Notes: generated by a model not told the origin, from the sequence alone. Numbered from the stretch's first letter, positions 34,146 through 43,219 are shown. The stretch is DNA of 64,000 bases from Thalassovita gelatinovora (GCF_001458355.1 NZ_CYSA01000025.1:1-64000), one strand, 5' to 3'. Numbers and translations: made by a program.

Positions 34146-34400
34146 TCAGGCGGCAAGATCAAGAATTTGCAGGACATCCTTGGCGCTTGTAATCCGACGC
34201 GGGTTCTTTGGCACCCAAGGCGTTTGCAGGGACGCCTCTGCAATCGTGGCAAAATCATCGCGCGAAATGCCCGCCGTCATCAACCCGCGCGGCAAACCCA
34301 GTTCGGTAATGAGCTGCGCCAGAAGATCTGCAGCGGGCGCCGCCCTGCGCTCGCTCCTTGCGTCCAAGGTTGTGGCGACAATGATCAGTTGAAAATTTGC
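34146..34400 (-). pseudogene. C-terminal remnant of an iron-type alcohol dehydrogenase / maleylacetate reductase
   Basis: The minus-strand frame ends LLAQLITELGLPRGLMTAG, then DDFATIAEASLQTPWVPKNPR and ITSAKDVLQIL, the usual end of Fe-ADH/maleylacetate reductases. The nucleotide- and iron-binding parts are missing, so about 85 of some 350-380 residues survive. It is convergent with the GntR gene, 6 bp after its stop. Confidence 0.6.
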
Positions 34401-34454
34401 TTGGTGATCTCTTCGTCCAACGGCTGGCCAAATCGGATCACTGGCACCGTGCAG

Positions 34455-34556
34455 GACAAAGCCCATTTCCCGGCGCTTGCCGTGAAAGGCGCACCGAAAC
34501 AGCCATCCGCCACCCGTTGCACCAGACGCAAAGCGAATCCCGCTGCGGGCAGCAAA
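34455..34556 (-). pseudogene. Possible arm-binding-domain fragment of a P4-type integrase
   Basis: In the same frame as the Fe-ADH remnant, upstream of it, the translation reads GGGWLFRCAFHGKRREMGF. It resembles the N-terminal DUF4102 segment of phage integrases (x-SW-x-FR-x-x-x-x-GKRREMGLG). The frame is closed by a stop before 34556 and the match is short. If right, it marks the breakpoint of an old insertion. Confidence 0.3.
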
Positions 34557-34601
34557 TCAATTACAATACTCAATGTTGAAAGGGATTTAGGATCATACCC
34601 C

Positions 34602-35414
34602 TTACAGCGCCGCATCCTTCTGCGCCACCAGACAAAAGCTCATCGGAACCTGTGCCGCACGGCCTTCGTAGATGTCATATTCCGGTTCCCGGATAGTGTG
34701 CGGAAATTCTGTCAGCTCCACCACCCGCAGACCGGCCCGGATGCAGGCGGTGACAATATCGCCCAGCGGATGAATGAACCAATATCCGGTTTCCCCCGCG
34801 CCGTGATCCTGACCATCATAGGCGATCGCCTCGTTGACCTCTTGCGGCTGCGTTTCGAAATAGCTGAAGGCGGGCTCATGCGGCCGGGCGCTGGCCGGGT
34901 CGAACAGTTCAAGAAACGGGTGCGTTTCGTAGATGACCAATCTGCCGCCGCCCGAAAGCAGCCCCGCAACGACCCGAAAGAACGCCTCAAGATCCGGCAT
35001 CCAGTTCAAAACCCCGATGGTGATCAGCGCCAGATCGAACGATCCCAATCCGGTGGGCAAATCATAGATATCCGCCTCGACCAGCCGCAATTGCACCCCG
35101 GCCGCATTTGCAAGCTGCCGCCCCTGCGCCAAGAAAGCGGATGACTGATCAATGCCCATTTCGGGACGGATCCCCAAAGCCGCCAGTGACAGCAACTCAC
35201 GGGCATTGTTGCACCCGATCTGCACGGCGGTTTTCCCGCTCAGGTCAAGCTGGCGCAGGGTGGCGGTCAAATGCGCATCAAGCACCGAAAACCCCGATCG
35301 CGCCGCATCCGCAAGAAGCTGCTCCCAATGCGCCCCCGTACCGTGAAGCGGGGCCGAAGCGTCCCACGCCGCCCGGTTCGCCATCGTGAACGTGCGGATC
35401 CTGTCTTTGGTCAT
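34602..35414 (-). CDS. Class I SAM-dependent methyltransferase
   Basis: A 270-residue Rossmann-fold methyltransferase. Motif I is weak but recognisable (AVQIGCNNARELL), followed by the acidic GIDQSSAFLAQ, LVEADIYDLP and FDLALITIGVLNW; a C-terminal part has GYWFIHPLGDIV and LTEFPHTIREPEYDIYE. The G-x-G-x-G motif is altered to IGCNNAR, as in a group of unassigned small-molecule methyltransferases. The substrate is unknown. I prefer ATG 35414; an ATG at 35438 is also in frame. 35415-35664 contains no recognisable gene. Confidence 0.75.
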   Translation of the reverse strand: MTKDRIRTFTMANRAAWDASAPLHGTGAHWEQLLADAARSGFSVLDAHLTATLRQLDLSGKTAVQIGCNNARELLSLAALGIRPEMGIDQSSAFLAQGRQLANAAGVQLRLVEADIYDLPTGLGSFDLALITIGVLNWMPDLEAFFRVVAGLLSGGGRLVIYETHPFLELFDPASARPHEPAFSYFETQPQEVNEAIAYDGQDHGAGETGYWFIHPLGDIVTACIRAGLRVVELTEFPHTIREPEYDIYEGRAAQVPMSFCLVAQKDAAL

Positions 35415-35664
35415 ACCGTCACATGGTCCCCGGCCCATTCGCGCCCCCCCATCGGGTCGCCGTCAAGCGTTCAGCCCCCAAGCCATTGCACAAGCCAGAA
35501 TGGCGACCCACCCGAAATCTGCAATCGCCGCCCGGGATATTCCGCAACTGATGCCGCCCAGCACCACCTGCCCCCGAACCCCGCATCGCCGTCGAAGCGC
35601 GGTGCCTTGCCCCCGCTGATTAGCTCTGTCATATAACTATCGCCACCCTAACCAATCCGACAGC

Positions 35665-36726
35665 ATGACCCTAAAGCTCGCCTTGCAGACGCTGATCCTG
35701 ACCGCCCTTTGCGGGGTTGGTGGCTTTGCGGCATCCTTTCTGCATCTGCCGCTGCCCTTCATGATGGGCCCGCTGATCATCTCGGGGCTGATCGCAACGG
35801 TCTTTGCCGACAAACTGCCCGACGATTATCGATTCCCGATGAAATTCCGCATCGTCTTCATGTCGCTGATCGGGGTGATGATCGGATCGCGGGTTCATGC
35901 CGACCTGCTGCCTGAAATCCCGTCGCTACTGGCTTCGCTCGCGGTGCTCAGCGGCTTCGTCTTTGCCGCCCACGGGTTGAATTACGTCATCTTCCGCCAT
36001 TTGGGCGGCTATGACCGCCCCACCGCGTTCTATTCCGGCACCCCCGGCGGGCTGATGGAATCGCTGGCCATGGGCGAAGAAGCCGGGGCCAATCTTGCCG
36101 TGCTGACCATGCAGCAGTTTTTCCGCATCATCACCGTCATTTCCATCGTCCCGATCGGTCTGTCGCTCTGGCATGGTGCGCCGGTGGGCAGCGCCGGTGG
36201 CCTGTCCCTCGGCTCTGCCGAAACCAGCCTCAGCGCCTTGCCCGTCGCCCTTGCCGTCGGCCTGACCGGGCTGTTCATCGGCACCACGATCAAGCTGCCC
36301 GCCGCGCAACTGACCGGCCCGCTGATCGCCGCCGCCATTGTCACCGTTCTGGGGTTGGCCGATCTGGCGCTGCCGCAATGGGTGATCAACCTGAGCCAAG
36401 TGGTGATCGGCACCTCCTTGGGCATGCGTTTCACCGGGCTGAAGGGCCGCATGATGGTGGTCGCGGCGGGGTTGTCGCTGATCTCGGTCACGGTGATGCT
36501 GGCGCTCGGGGCGCTCTGCGCGGTGCTGCTGCACCGGTTCACCGGCGCGGCCTTCGATGTCTTGATGATCTCCTTCGCCCCCGGCGGCGTCACCGAAATG
36601 GGCCTGATCGCGCTGTCGCTGCAGGCCAATCCGGCGCTGGTCACGCTGCATCATGTTTACCGCATCATCCTGACGGTTATCGAAATGGCCGTCATCGCCC
36701 GCATCCGCCCCAAGGACCGGCTTTGA
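35665..36726 (+). CDS. AbrB-family (PF05145) membrane protein
   Basis: A 353-residue integral membrane protein with about ten hydrophobic segments and two related halves, each with the AbrB-duplication pattern (LPLPFMMGPLIISGL in the first, KLPAAQLTGPLIAAAIVT in the second). Conserved GTPGGLMES and APGGVTEMGLIAL mark the two repeats. Despite the name there is no AbrB DNA-binding domain; members are putative transporters or regulators of unknown substrate. Codon use is like the core genome. It is followed 60 bp later by an SDR gene on the same strand. Confidence 0.83.
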   Translation: MTLKLALQTLILTALCGVGGFAASFLHLPLPFMMGPLIISGLIATVFADKLPDDYRFPMKFRIVFMSLIGVMIGSRVHADLLPEIPSLLASLAVLSGFVFAAHGLNYVIFRHLGGYDRPTAFYSGTPGGLMESLAMGEEAGANLAVLTMQQFFRIITVISIVPIGLSLWHGAPVGSAGGLSLGSAETSLSALPVALAVGLTGLFIGTTIKLPAAQLTGPLIAAAIVTVLGLADLALPQWVINLSQVVIGTSLGMRFTGLKGRMMVVAAGLSLISVTVMLALGALCAVLLHRFTGAAFDVLMISFAPGGVTEMGLIALSLQANPALVTLHHVYRIILTVIEMAVIARIRPKDRL

Positions 36727-36748
36727 CAGACCGCCTGCGAGGCATTAC

Positions 36749-36762
36749 TGAACAACTGTTCA
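36749..36762. promoter_or_regulatory. Palindrome TGAACA-N2-TGTTCA upstream of the SDR gene
   Basis: Perfect 6-bp arms with a 2-bp centre, 24 bp before the ATG. The shape fits a TetR-type operator, but no TetR gene is nearby. Confidence 0.35.
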
Positions 36763-36786
36763 TTTAGACGAGAGAGGACGTCCAAA

Positions 36787-37542
36787 ATGCAAATGAAAGA
36801 AACCTGCGCCGTGATCACCGGAGGGGCTTCGGGCCTGGGGGAAGCCACCGCGCGCCTGTTCGCCGAAGCCGGTGCCAAAGTCACCCTGCTCGACCGCAAC
36901 GCCGAACAAGGCGAAAAAGTTGCCGCAGAACTGGGCGGCACCTTCGTCGAAACGGACGTCACCAGCGAAGCCTCGGTGCAAAACGCCATGCAGGCGGCGG
37001 TTGCCGCGATGGGCAAGATCAACACCGCCGTGAACTGTGCCGGTATCGGCACGGCGGAAAAGACGCTGAATAAAAACGGCGCCCACAGCCTGGAACATTA
37101 CCAGCGCATCATCAACATCAACCTGATCGGCACCTTCAACGTCGCCCGTCTGGCCGCCGTCGAAATGGCCAAGAACGATCCCACCGACGACAATCAGCGC
37201 GGCGTGATCATCAACACCGCCTCGGTCGCCGCCTTTGACGGCCAGAAGGGTCAGGCCGGCTATGCCGCCTCCAAGGGCGGTATCGTCGCCACCTCGCTGC
37301 CGATGGCGCGCGATCTGGCCCGCGAAGGCATCCGGGTGATGGCAATCGCACCGGGCATCTTCCTGACCCCGATGCTGATGGGCCTGCCGCAAGAAGTGCA
37401 GGATCAACTGGCCGCTGACGTCACCAATCCGCGGCGTCTGGGCGATCCGCGCGAATATGCCTCGCTGGCGCGGTTCATCTGCGAATGCGGCTATCTGAAC
37501 GGCGAAGTCATCCGCATCGATGGTGCCCTGCGGATGCAGTGA
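36787..37542 (+). CDS. 3-hydroxyacyl-CoA dehydrogenase type-2-like SDR
   Basis: A 251-residue short-chain dehydrogenase: ITGGASGLGEATA (residues 9-21), NCAG near 87-90, catalytic Ser in NTASVAAFDG and YAASKGG. The pattern VIINTASVAAFDGQKGQAGYAASKGG and the ending GEVIRIDGALRMQ match HSD17B10-type 3-hydroxyacyl-CoA dehydrogenases, which oxidise 3-hydroxyacyl-CoA with NAD+ in fatty- or branched-acid breakdown. GAGAGGA lies upstream. It may be controlled through the adjacent palindrome. Confidence 0.83.
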   Translation: MQMKETCAVITGGASGLGEATARLFAEAGAKVTLLDRNAEQGEKVAAELGGTFVETDVTSEASVQNAMQAAVAAMGKINTAVNCAGIGTAEKTLNKNGAHSLEHYQRIININLIGTFNVARLAAVEMAKNDPTDDNQRGVIINTASVAAFDGQKGQAGYAASKGGIVATSLPMARDLAREGIRVMAIAPGIFLTPMLMGLPQEVQDQLAADVTNPRRLGDPREYASLARFICECGYLNGEVIRIDGALRMQ

Positions 37543-37564
37543 CGGGCGGCAGGAACAAACCGTA

Positions 37565-37630
37565 GGCCGGGCTTCAGCCCGGCCATTCCAACGCCCCATT
37601 CAAGAAAACGGTGCCGGGCGAAATCCCGGC
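37565..37630 (+). repeat. Pair of REP-like hairpins
   Basis: GGCCGGGCT/AGCCCGGCC (37565-37584, 9-bp stem) and GCCGGG/CCCGGC (37613-37630), separated by 28 bp. These resemble the short GC-rich palindromes scattered between genes in Rhodobacteraceae. They follow the SDR stop and could protect or end the transcript. Confidence 0.5.
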
Positions 37631-37684
37631 CCACCGCCTTCAGATTCTCGGTATGAACGAAGAATTACCGGCGCAGTCCGGCCA

Positions 37685-37707
37685 TTTGTAGCGTTTGGCG
37701 CTACAAA
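37685..37707. terminator. Hairpin between convergent SDR and ABC-F genes
   Basis: A perfect 9-bp stem TTTGTAGCG/CGCTACAAA with a TTTGG loop between two converging genes. Neither strand has a clean T run, so its role as a terminator is tentative. Confidence 0.4.
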
Positions 37708-37737
37708 TTCCGCAAATATCCTGAAACTTTTGTAAAC

Positions 37738-39555
37738 TCAGTCGCCTGATTTTTCTTCCAGCAGCAGCCATTCTTCTTCCGCCGCCGCCAGCGCTTGCTG
37801 CCGCTCGACCAAAGCTTCCGTGGCTTTCTGAAATTTCACCGGTTGCTTGGAAAACAGCTCCGGATCCATCAGGAATTCTTCCAGCTTGGCGATCTCGGCT
37901 CCCAGCCGTTCGAGGATCGCAGGCAATGCCTCCAGTCGGTGTTTTTCGGTGAAACTCAACCCCTCGGCCTTCGCCTCTGGGTCCGCTTTCGTTTTCACTT
38001 TTGAGGCGGAAGATTTTGTTTTTTCTTCATTTTTATCCGGGGTCGCTTCGGCCTTCTGGGCCTGATAATCGCTCCAGCCACCGGCATAAACCGTGGCGCG
38101 CCCGTTGCCTTCCATCGCGATCGTCGTGGTCGCCACCCGGTCGAGAAAGTCGCGGTCGTGGCTGACCAGCATCACCGTGCCATCGTAATCATCCAGCAGT
38201 TCCTGCAACAGGTCCAGCGTTTCGATATCCAGATCGTTGGTCGGTTCGTCCAGCACCAGAAGGTTGCTTTCCTTGGCCATCAACTTGGCCAATAGCAATC
38301 GCGCTTTTTCCCCACCTGACAAGGACTTAACAGCCGCTCTTGCCTGCCGTTCGTCGAACAGGAATTCCTTCAGATAGCCGACCACATGCTTCGGTTGCCC
38401 GCGGACCAGAACCTGATCCGCCTTGCCCGACACCCGCATATCGGGGTCGCCGGTCAGGCTGTCCCATAGGCTCATTTCAGGATCCAACTGCGCCCGTGCC
38501 TGATCGAAAACCGCCGGCAACAGGTTGGTGCCCAAAGACACCGATCCCTGATCCGGTATTTCCTGCCCCAGCAACATTTTCAATACCGTGGTCTTGCCCA
38601 CGCCATTCGGCCCGACAAACGCGACCCGGTCGCCGCGCTGGATCTTGATCGAAAAATCTTGAACGATGATCTTCTCGCCATAAGCCTTTGATATTTCTTT
38701 GGCTTCTACAACTTTGCGACCCGATTTCGGCCCCGCTGAAAGCTCCATCGCCGCGGCACCCTGGCGCTTGATCTGCGATGACCGTTCAGCCCGCAGCGCC
38801 TTCAACGCCCGCAACCGTCCCTGGTTGCGCGTCCGCCGCGCCGAAATGCCTTCGACCGCCCAGCGGGCTTCGGATTTGATCTTGCGGTTCAATTTGTGGC
38901 GTTGCTGGTCTTCGTCTTCCCAAACCTTGTCGCGCCAAGCTTCGAAATCTTCGAATCCCTTTTCTTGCCGTCGCACCATTCCCCTGTCAATCCAAAGAGT
39001 TGCGCGGGTAAGCGCACGTAAAAAGGCGCGGTCGTGGCTGATCAGAACATAGCCTTTTCGGGTCTCGCGCAGCTCGTTTTCCAGCCAGGCAATCGCCTCG
39101 ATATCCAGATGGTTGGTCGGTTCGTCCAGCAGCATCAGCTCGGGGGCCTCGGCCATCAGCTTGGCCAACGCCGCCCGACGCCGCTCGCCGCCCGACGCGG
39201 TTTCCACCGGCCGGTTCGGATCAAATTTCAATCCTTCGCCCGCCATCTCGACCCGGTAGGTTTCGGCCGGGTCCAAACCGCTGGCGGCATAATCGCCCAA
39301 CGTGGCAAATCCGGCCATATCGGGATCTTGTTCCATATAGCCGACGCTGACCCCCGGCGGCACCACTCGCCCCCCGTGATCGGGTTCAACAAGACCCGCC
39401 ATCACCTTCATAAGAGTAGATTTTCCCGATCCGTTGCGGCCAACCAAGGCAACCCTGTCGCCGGGCTGTACCACCAGTGACAGATCGTGAAAAACCGGGT
39501 CCCCGCCGAATGTCAGCGAAATATCGTTCAATTGGAGTAAGGGTGCGCGTGCCAT
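37738..39555 (-). CDS. ABC-F family ATPase, Uup-like
   Basis: A 605-residue cytoplasmic protein with two ABC cassettes and no membrane domain. Cassette 1 has Walker A GRNGSGKS, signature ASGGERRR and Walker B LMLLDEPTNHLD; cassette 2 has GPNGVGKT, LSGGEKAR and LLVLDEPTNDLD. The P-site tRNA-interaction linker is at about 215-285. The C-terminal coiled coil (about 515-605, KHRLEALPAILERLGAEIAKLEE) is the mark of Uup, which acts on ribosomes and in branched DNA tolerance. It is a single-gene unit. Confidence 0.88.
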   Translation of the reverse strand: MARAPLLQLNDISLTFGGDPVFHDLSLVVQPGDRVALVGRNGSGKSTLMKVMAGLVEPDHGGRVVPPGVSVGYMEQDPDMAGFATLGDYAASGLDPAETYRVEMAGEGLKFDPNRPVETASGGERRRAALAKLMAEAPELMLLDEPTNHLDIEAIAWLENELRETRKGYVLISHDRAFLRALTRATLWIDRGMVRRQEKGFEDFEAWRDKVWEDEDQQRHKLNRKIKSEARWAVEGISARRTRNQGRLRALKALRAERSSQIKRQGAAAMELSAGPKSGRKVVEAKEISKAYGEKIIVQDFSIKIQRGDRVAFVGPNGVGKTTVLKMLLGQEIPDQGSVSLGTNLLPAVFDQARAQLDPEMSLWDSLTGDPDMRVSGKADQVLVRGQPKHVVGYLKEFLFDERQARAAVKSLSGGEKARLLLAKLMAKESNLLVLDEPTNDLDIETLDLLQELLDDYDGTVMLVSHDRDFLDRVATTTIAMEGNGRATVYAGGWSDYQAQKAEATPDKNEEKTKSSASKVKTKADPEAKAEGLSFTEKHRLEALPAILERLGAEIAKLEEFLMDPELFSKQPVKFQKATEALVERQQALAAAEEEWLLLEEKSGD

Positions 39556-39600
39556 GCGTCGCAGCTAACGACGCCCCCGAACAACGTCAAGAACCCATGT

Positions 39601-39672
39601 TTTCATCTTGGCAAAATACTCCGGGGGGAGACGTTGAAAATCCTGGGATTTTCAACGTGGGGGCAGTGCCCC
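39601..39672 (+). repeat. Rhodobacteraceae-type intergenic repeat with double hairpin
   Basis: The left part TTTCATCTTGGCAAAATACT is a sequence commonly seen in intergenic repeats of this family. It is followed by a perfect 12-bp hairpin (39631-39642 with 39647-39658) and a second hairpin GGGGCA/TGCCCC (39660-39672). It lies between the ABC-F and OlsB genes. Confidence 0.55.
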
Positions 39673-39677
39673 ATCGA

Positions 39678-40409
39678 TTACCCCGCCACCCCACGCAACA
39701 ATCGCTTGCGGGCCGGAGGAATTGCATTGATTTCAAGGCCTGTAAACACGTGCAACGTGTTCATATGCGGGTCCACCACAGCATGATCCGACACCCAGCC
39801 CCCCATCAGCAGATAGGTGCGCAGCAAAGGCGGCATCCGCATCATCGCCTTCTTCGCATCCGGTTTGCGCCGCAATTTTTGGCCAAAGCGAAACACCTGC
39901 GGCGCCTTGACCCGCGGCAGCCAGCGTTTCGGTGCCAGATGGCGTTCTTTCAACATCGCGAATGCGTCCAGATATTCCTGTTCATCAGTGCCATGAAACG
40001 ACGAACAGCCAAACAACATTTCGACATTGTTTTCATCCACATAGCGCGTCATAGCACCCCATGCGACACGCAGAATATCGGCATCCTTGACCGCTGGATG
40101 AATGCAGAACCGACCCATTTCAACCATCGGTCCCGCAAAATCCTGCAAGCCCGACAATTCGTAATATTGCGCCGAATAACTGCGCTCGATTTCTTTCCCG
40201 CCGGTCAACGGCAGAATTCGGAAACAACAGACCAGCCGCCCAGTCTTGACCTCTTCGACTAAGATATGGCTGCAGATCGGGTCGAACCGGTCTGAATCAA
40301 TCCCGCCCGTCCCGTGAAAGCTCAGATGGCGCAACCGCTGGGCGGCGTCGACATCTTCAACAGTTTCCGCCAAGCGCGTGATATAGCGCCCTTTTTTCAA
40401 TGACAGCAT
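39678..40409 (-). CDS. olsB: Ornithine lipid N-acyltransferase OlsB
   Basis: A 243-residue GNAT-fold enzyme that acylates ornithine from 3-hydroxyacyl-ACP to make lyso-ornithine lipid, a phosphorus-free membrane lipid common in marine alphaproteobacteria. Features are RLRHLSFHGTGGIDSDRFDP, HILVEE, CCFRILPL, VEMGRFCIHP, LFGCSSFHGTD and a C-terminal YLLMGGWVSDHAVVDP block. Length is normal. OlsA, the second enzyme, is not in view. The gene stands alone in front of bamE on the same strand. Confidence 0.85.
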   Translation of the reverse strand: MLSLKKGRYITRLAETVEDVDAAQRLRHLSFHGTGGIDSDRFDPICSHILVEEVKTGRLVCCFRILPLTGGKEIERSYSAQYYELSGLQDFAGPMVEMGRFCIHPAVKDADILRVAWGAMTRYVDENNVEMLFGCSSFHGTDEQEYLDAFAMLKERHLAPKRWLPRVKAPQVFRFGQKLRRKPDAKKAMMRMPPLLRTYLLMGGWVSDHAVVDPHMNTLHVFTGLEINAIPPARKRLLRGVAG

Positions 40410-40503
40410 CAGACCACTCCGGCTGCTTTGCCCTTGGCAAAGCTCGTTTCGCCGAATCTAGCATACAAGATGTATCACGGATGTGACGAAAAAACGTCGC
40501 GAC

Positions 40504-40959
40504 TCAGCCTGCGAAGTCCGACGCCCGCACCCGTCCAATATTGCCCAATAGCTGACGCAGGAAGCCCTTGTTGGTAACGTTCGAACTGGTCACCCGGCGG
40601 GTCAGCGGCACGACCCTGCCATCTTCGAGAGTGAACCGTTCCACATTACTGACCACCCCGCGCTTGTCGAAACTGATCGCGACGACCTCGCGGTCGGTCA
40701 CTTCCGGGCGGCGATAAGCGAAATGGCGCATACGGCTTTGTACGTAGTAATACCCGCTATCATTCAACACCCCGGCAGCCCCCGGAGTGCCGATGGATTC
40801 GGCAACACTATCGCGGGTGTCGACACCAACGGTGATCGCCGACAGATCGTCTTCCGGCGGGACATACCCGTGATTACGATAGAGCGACGTACATCCCGTC
40901 ACCGCCAGGATCACAATTCCGGCCGCAACGGTTTTCAAAGTCTTTCCTATGCGCGACAT
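40504..40959 (-). CDS. bamE: Outer-membrane assembly lipoprotein BamE
   Basis: A 151-residue lipoprotein of the BAM complex that folds beta-barrels into the outer membrane. The signal peptide ends at a lipobox (LAVTGC, Cys about residue 23). The SmpA/OmlA domain follows (TVGVDTRDSVAESIGTPG, SGYYYVQSRM, VVAISFDKRGVVSNVE). It is divergent from the DUF177 gene with 87 bp between the starts, a conserved neighbourhood in this group. Confidence 0.86.
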   Translation of the reverse strand: MSRIGKTLKTVAAGIVILAVTGCTSLYRNHGYVPPEDDLSAITVGVDTRDSVAESIGTPGAAGVLNDSGYYYVQSRMRHFAYRRPEVTDREVVAISFDKRGVVSNVERFTLEDGRVVPLTRRVTSSNVTNKGFLRQLLGNIGRVRASDFAG

Positions 40960-41046
40960 CGCTGTCCTCTTGCCTTGGCCGTTTCCGCCTTCTATCCCGC
41001 TTACAGAAGGAATGACTTCGGTTCAAGCAAAGGAACCATCCCAATC

Positions 41047-41595
41047 ATGACCAAACTGCCCAGCGAAAAATTACGAGTCGCCGATCTGTCTACTACGCGT
41101 CCAACCCGGTTCAAACTGATTCCGAACGACGCGGAACTGCGTGCAATCGCGGATGAGCTCGGATTGCTCGACCTGCGCAAGCTGAGATTTGAGGGCGAAA
41201 TCCGGGCCGAAGGTCGCCGTGACTGGCGATTCAAAGCGGATTTGGGCGCGACGGTTGTGCAGGCTTGTGTGGTCAGTCTTGCCCCGGTCAGCACCCGGAT
41301 CGACGAAAAAGTGAACCGATTGTTTATTGCCGAACTGCCCGAAGACAGCGTTGAAGACGAAGAAATTGAAATGCCCGAGGACGATTCGATCGAGGCACTG
41401 GATAAAGTGATCGATCCGGCCACGGTGATGATCGAGGCACTTTCGCTGGCCTTACCGCTTTATCCCCGTGCCAAAGGCGCGGAACTGGACGAAACCCGGT
41501 TCACGGAACCTGGCAAGACCGCGATGACGGATGAGGAAACCAAACCCTTCGCCGGGCTTGCCGCATTGCGCGACAAGCTGGACAAAAAGGACTAG
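41047..41595 (+). CDS. YceD/DUF177 family protein
   Basis: A 182-residue acidic protein of the DUF177 family, found before rpmF in most bacteria and linked to 23S rRNA processing in plants and bacteria. The conserved stretches are LRFEGEIRAEGRRDWRF, TVVQACVVSLAPVSTRID and DPATVMIEALSLALPLYPR; an acidic patch (about 103-118) interrupts the domain. AAGGA precedes ATG 41047; a longer frame from 40723 is not supported. It leads into rpmF 283 bp downstream; that gap, with an AT-rich part near 41700-41790, shows no gene. Confidence 0.82.
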   Translation: MTKLPSEKLRVADLSTTRPTRFKLIPNDAELRAIADELGLLDLRKLRFEGEIRAEGRRDWRFKADLGATVVQACVVSLAPVSTRIDEKVNRLFIAELPEDSVEDEEIEMPEDDSIEALDKVIDPATVMIEALSLALPLYPRAKGAELDETRFTEPGKTAMTDEETKPFAGLAALRDKLDKKD

Positions 41596-41878
41596 ATTCG
41601 TTTGCCCTTTGCCTCCGAATTTCGGTTGATTGCGAATACACGACCTCATACCTGCCCGATCAGACCTAGCCCCACATCGACCCACGAACCGGCCCGTACA
41701 TTCCCAGAAATCCGACACAATAGGCCAGAGACAGAAAAAACCACTTGCGCCTTTCGTAATTCGCAGTATTTTCCGGCGCTCATCCGATTTTTGGGTTGGA
41801 CATGTCGGCACGGACCGAATATGAGCCACGAACCCACGTGAAACCGGGCCTTGTGCCCATAGAAATTGAGGTTGTGAC

Positions 41879-42085
41879 ATGGCTGTCCAGCAGAACAAAG
41901 TATCCAAGTCGCGCCGCAACAACCGCCGCGCACATGACGCGCTGGTCGCGGCAAACCCGAACGAATGCCCCAACTGTGGCGAGCTGAAGCGCCCGCACCA
42001 TGTTTGCGCATCTTGCGGCCACTACGCCGATCGTGAAGTCGTCGCTCTGGTTGACGAAATCGATCTGGACGAAGACGCGGCATAA
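41879..42085 (+). CDS. rpmF: 50S ribosomal protein L32
   Basis: A 68-residue ribosomal protein: [20 protein letters not shown] at the N-terminus, and [18 protein letters not shown] with the four zinc-binding Cys. It is the normal partner upstream of plsX. Confidence 0.96.
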   Translation: MAVQQNKVSKSRRNNRRAHDALVAANPNECPNCGELKRPHHVCASCGHYADREVVALVDEIDLDEDAA

Positions 42086-42112
42086 CGCAACTTTCAGGGA
42101 CCGGCGTCCGCA

Positions 42113-43219
42113 ATGACCGCTTTGCAGGATCAATCCACGGCGGGTGCAGGACGCACCATCATCTCTGTTGACGCCATGGGTGGCGACCGAGGACCGGCGG
42201 CAGTAGTCGCCGGTATTTCTCGTTCTGCGAAAAAAAACCCAGATATCGGCTTCATTCTGCACGGCCCCAAGGCCGAGTTGGACAAGCTGGTCGCGCGCAA
42301 AAAGCCGTTGGCCGGACGGGTCGAGATTCGCGATGCTCAGGGTGTCGTCACGATGGAGGATAAACCGTCCCACGTGATGCGCCATGGCAAAGACACCTCG
42401 ATGTGGTCAGCGCTGGATGCGGTGCGGTCAGGTGATGCGGATGTCTGCGTTTCGTGCGGCAACACCGGCGCCCTGATGGCGTTGAGCATGGTGCGGCTGC
42501 GCAAGCTGCCAGGTGTTAATCGTCCGGCAATCGCAGTACTGTGGCCGTCGCGCAATCCACAAGGCTTCAACGTCATGCTGGATGTTGGTGCCGATGTGCG
42601 TGCCGATGAACACGATCTGCTGCAATATGCGTTGATGGGGGCCTCTTACGCCCGCAACGGAATGGATTTACCGCGGCCGCGGATCGGCCTGCTGAATGTC
42701 GGCACTGAAGAACATAAAGGCCGGGCCGAACTGAAGCTGGCCCATGATCTGATCAAGTCTAATGCTGACCGGGCCGGGTTGGATTTCGTCGGCTTTGTCG
42801 AAGGTAGCGATATCCCGGGCGATGCCTGCGATGTGATCGTCACCGACGGGTTCACCGGCAATGTTGCACTGAAGACCGGCGAAGGAACGGCCAGCCTGAT
42901 CGGCGATCTGCTGAAAGAAGCGTTCCAGTTTTCGCCGCTGTCGCGACTGGCCTCGCTGCTCGCTTTCACTTCGATGCAGCGATTGAAGAAACGGATTGAC
43001 CCGCGCCGGGTCAATGGCGGCGTTTTCCTAGGGCTCAACGGCACCGTGGTCAAATCGCATGGATCGGCCGATGCCACAGGCATCGCCGCAGCGGTAAAGC
43101 TGGCACATCTGCTGTCGCAATCGGGATTTTCGCATAAACTGGCTGCGCGGGTTGCATCCGCCTCGGAGCAGGTTCAAGATACTGCAACCGAGCAGTCCGA
43201 AGACGGTGGAAAAGAATGA
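42113..43219 (+). CDS. plsX: Phosphate acyltransferase PlsX
   Basis: A 368-residue peripheral membrane enzyme that turns acyl-ACP into acyl-phosphate for phospholipid synthesis by PlsY. Hallmarks are SVDAMGGDRGP (residues about 19-29), SCGNTGALMA, LLNVGTEEHKG, DVIVTDGFTGNVALKT and a C-terminal GLNGTVVKSHGSAD. It overlaps fabH by 4 bp, which couples phospholipid and fatty-acid initiation genes. The last 30 residues are a loose charged tail. Confidence 0.95.
   Translation: MTALQDQSTAGAGRTIISVDAMGGDRGPAAVVAGISRSAKKNPDIGFILHGPKAELDKLVARKKPLAGRVEIRDAQGVVTMEDKPSHVMRHGKDTSMWSALDAVRSGDADVCVSCGNTGALMALSMVRLRKLPGVNRPAIAVLWPSRNPQGFNVMLDVGADVRADEHDLLQYALMGASYARNGMDLPRPRIGLLNVGTEEHKGRAELKLAHDLIKSNADRAGLDFVGFVEGSDIPGDACDVIVTDGFTGNVALKTGEGTASLIGDLLKEAFQFSPLSRLASLLAFTSMQRLKKRIDPRRVNGGVFLGLNGTVVKSHGSADATGIAAAVKLAHLLSQSGFSHKLAARVASASEQVQDTATEQSEDGGKE

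Noticed and set aside
34385-34615. Minus-strand frame of 76 codons before the Fe-ADH remnant
   Set aside because: A different frame of the same stretch gives the integrase-like match; this one resembles no family.
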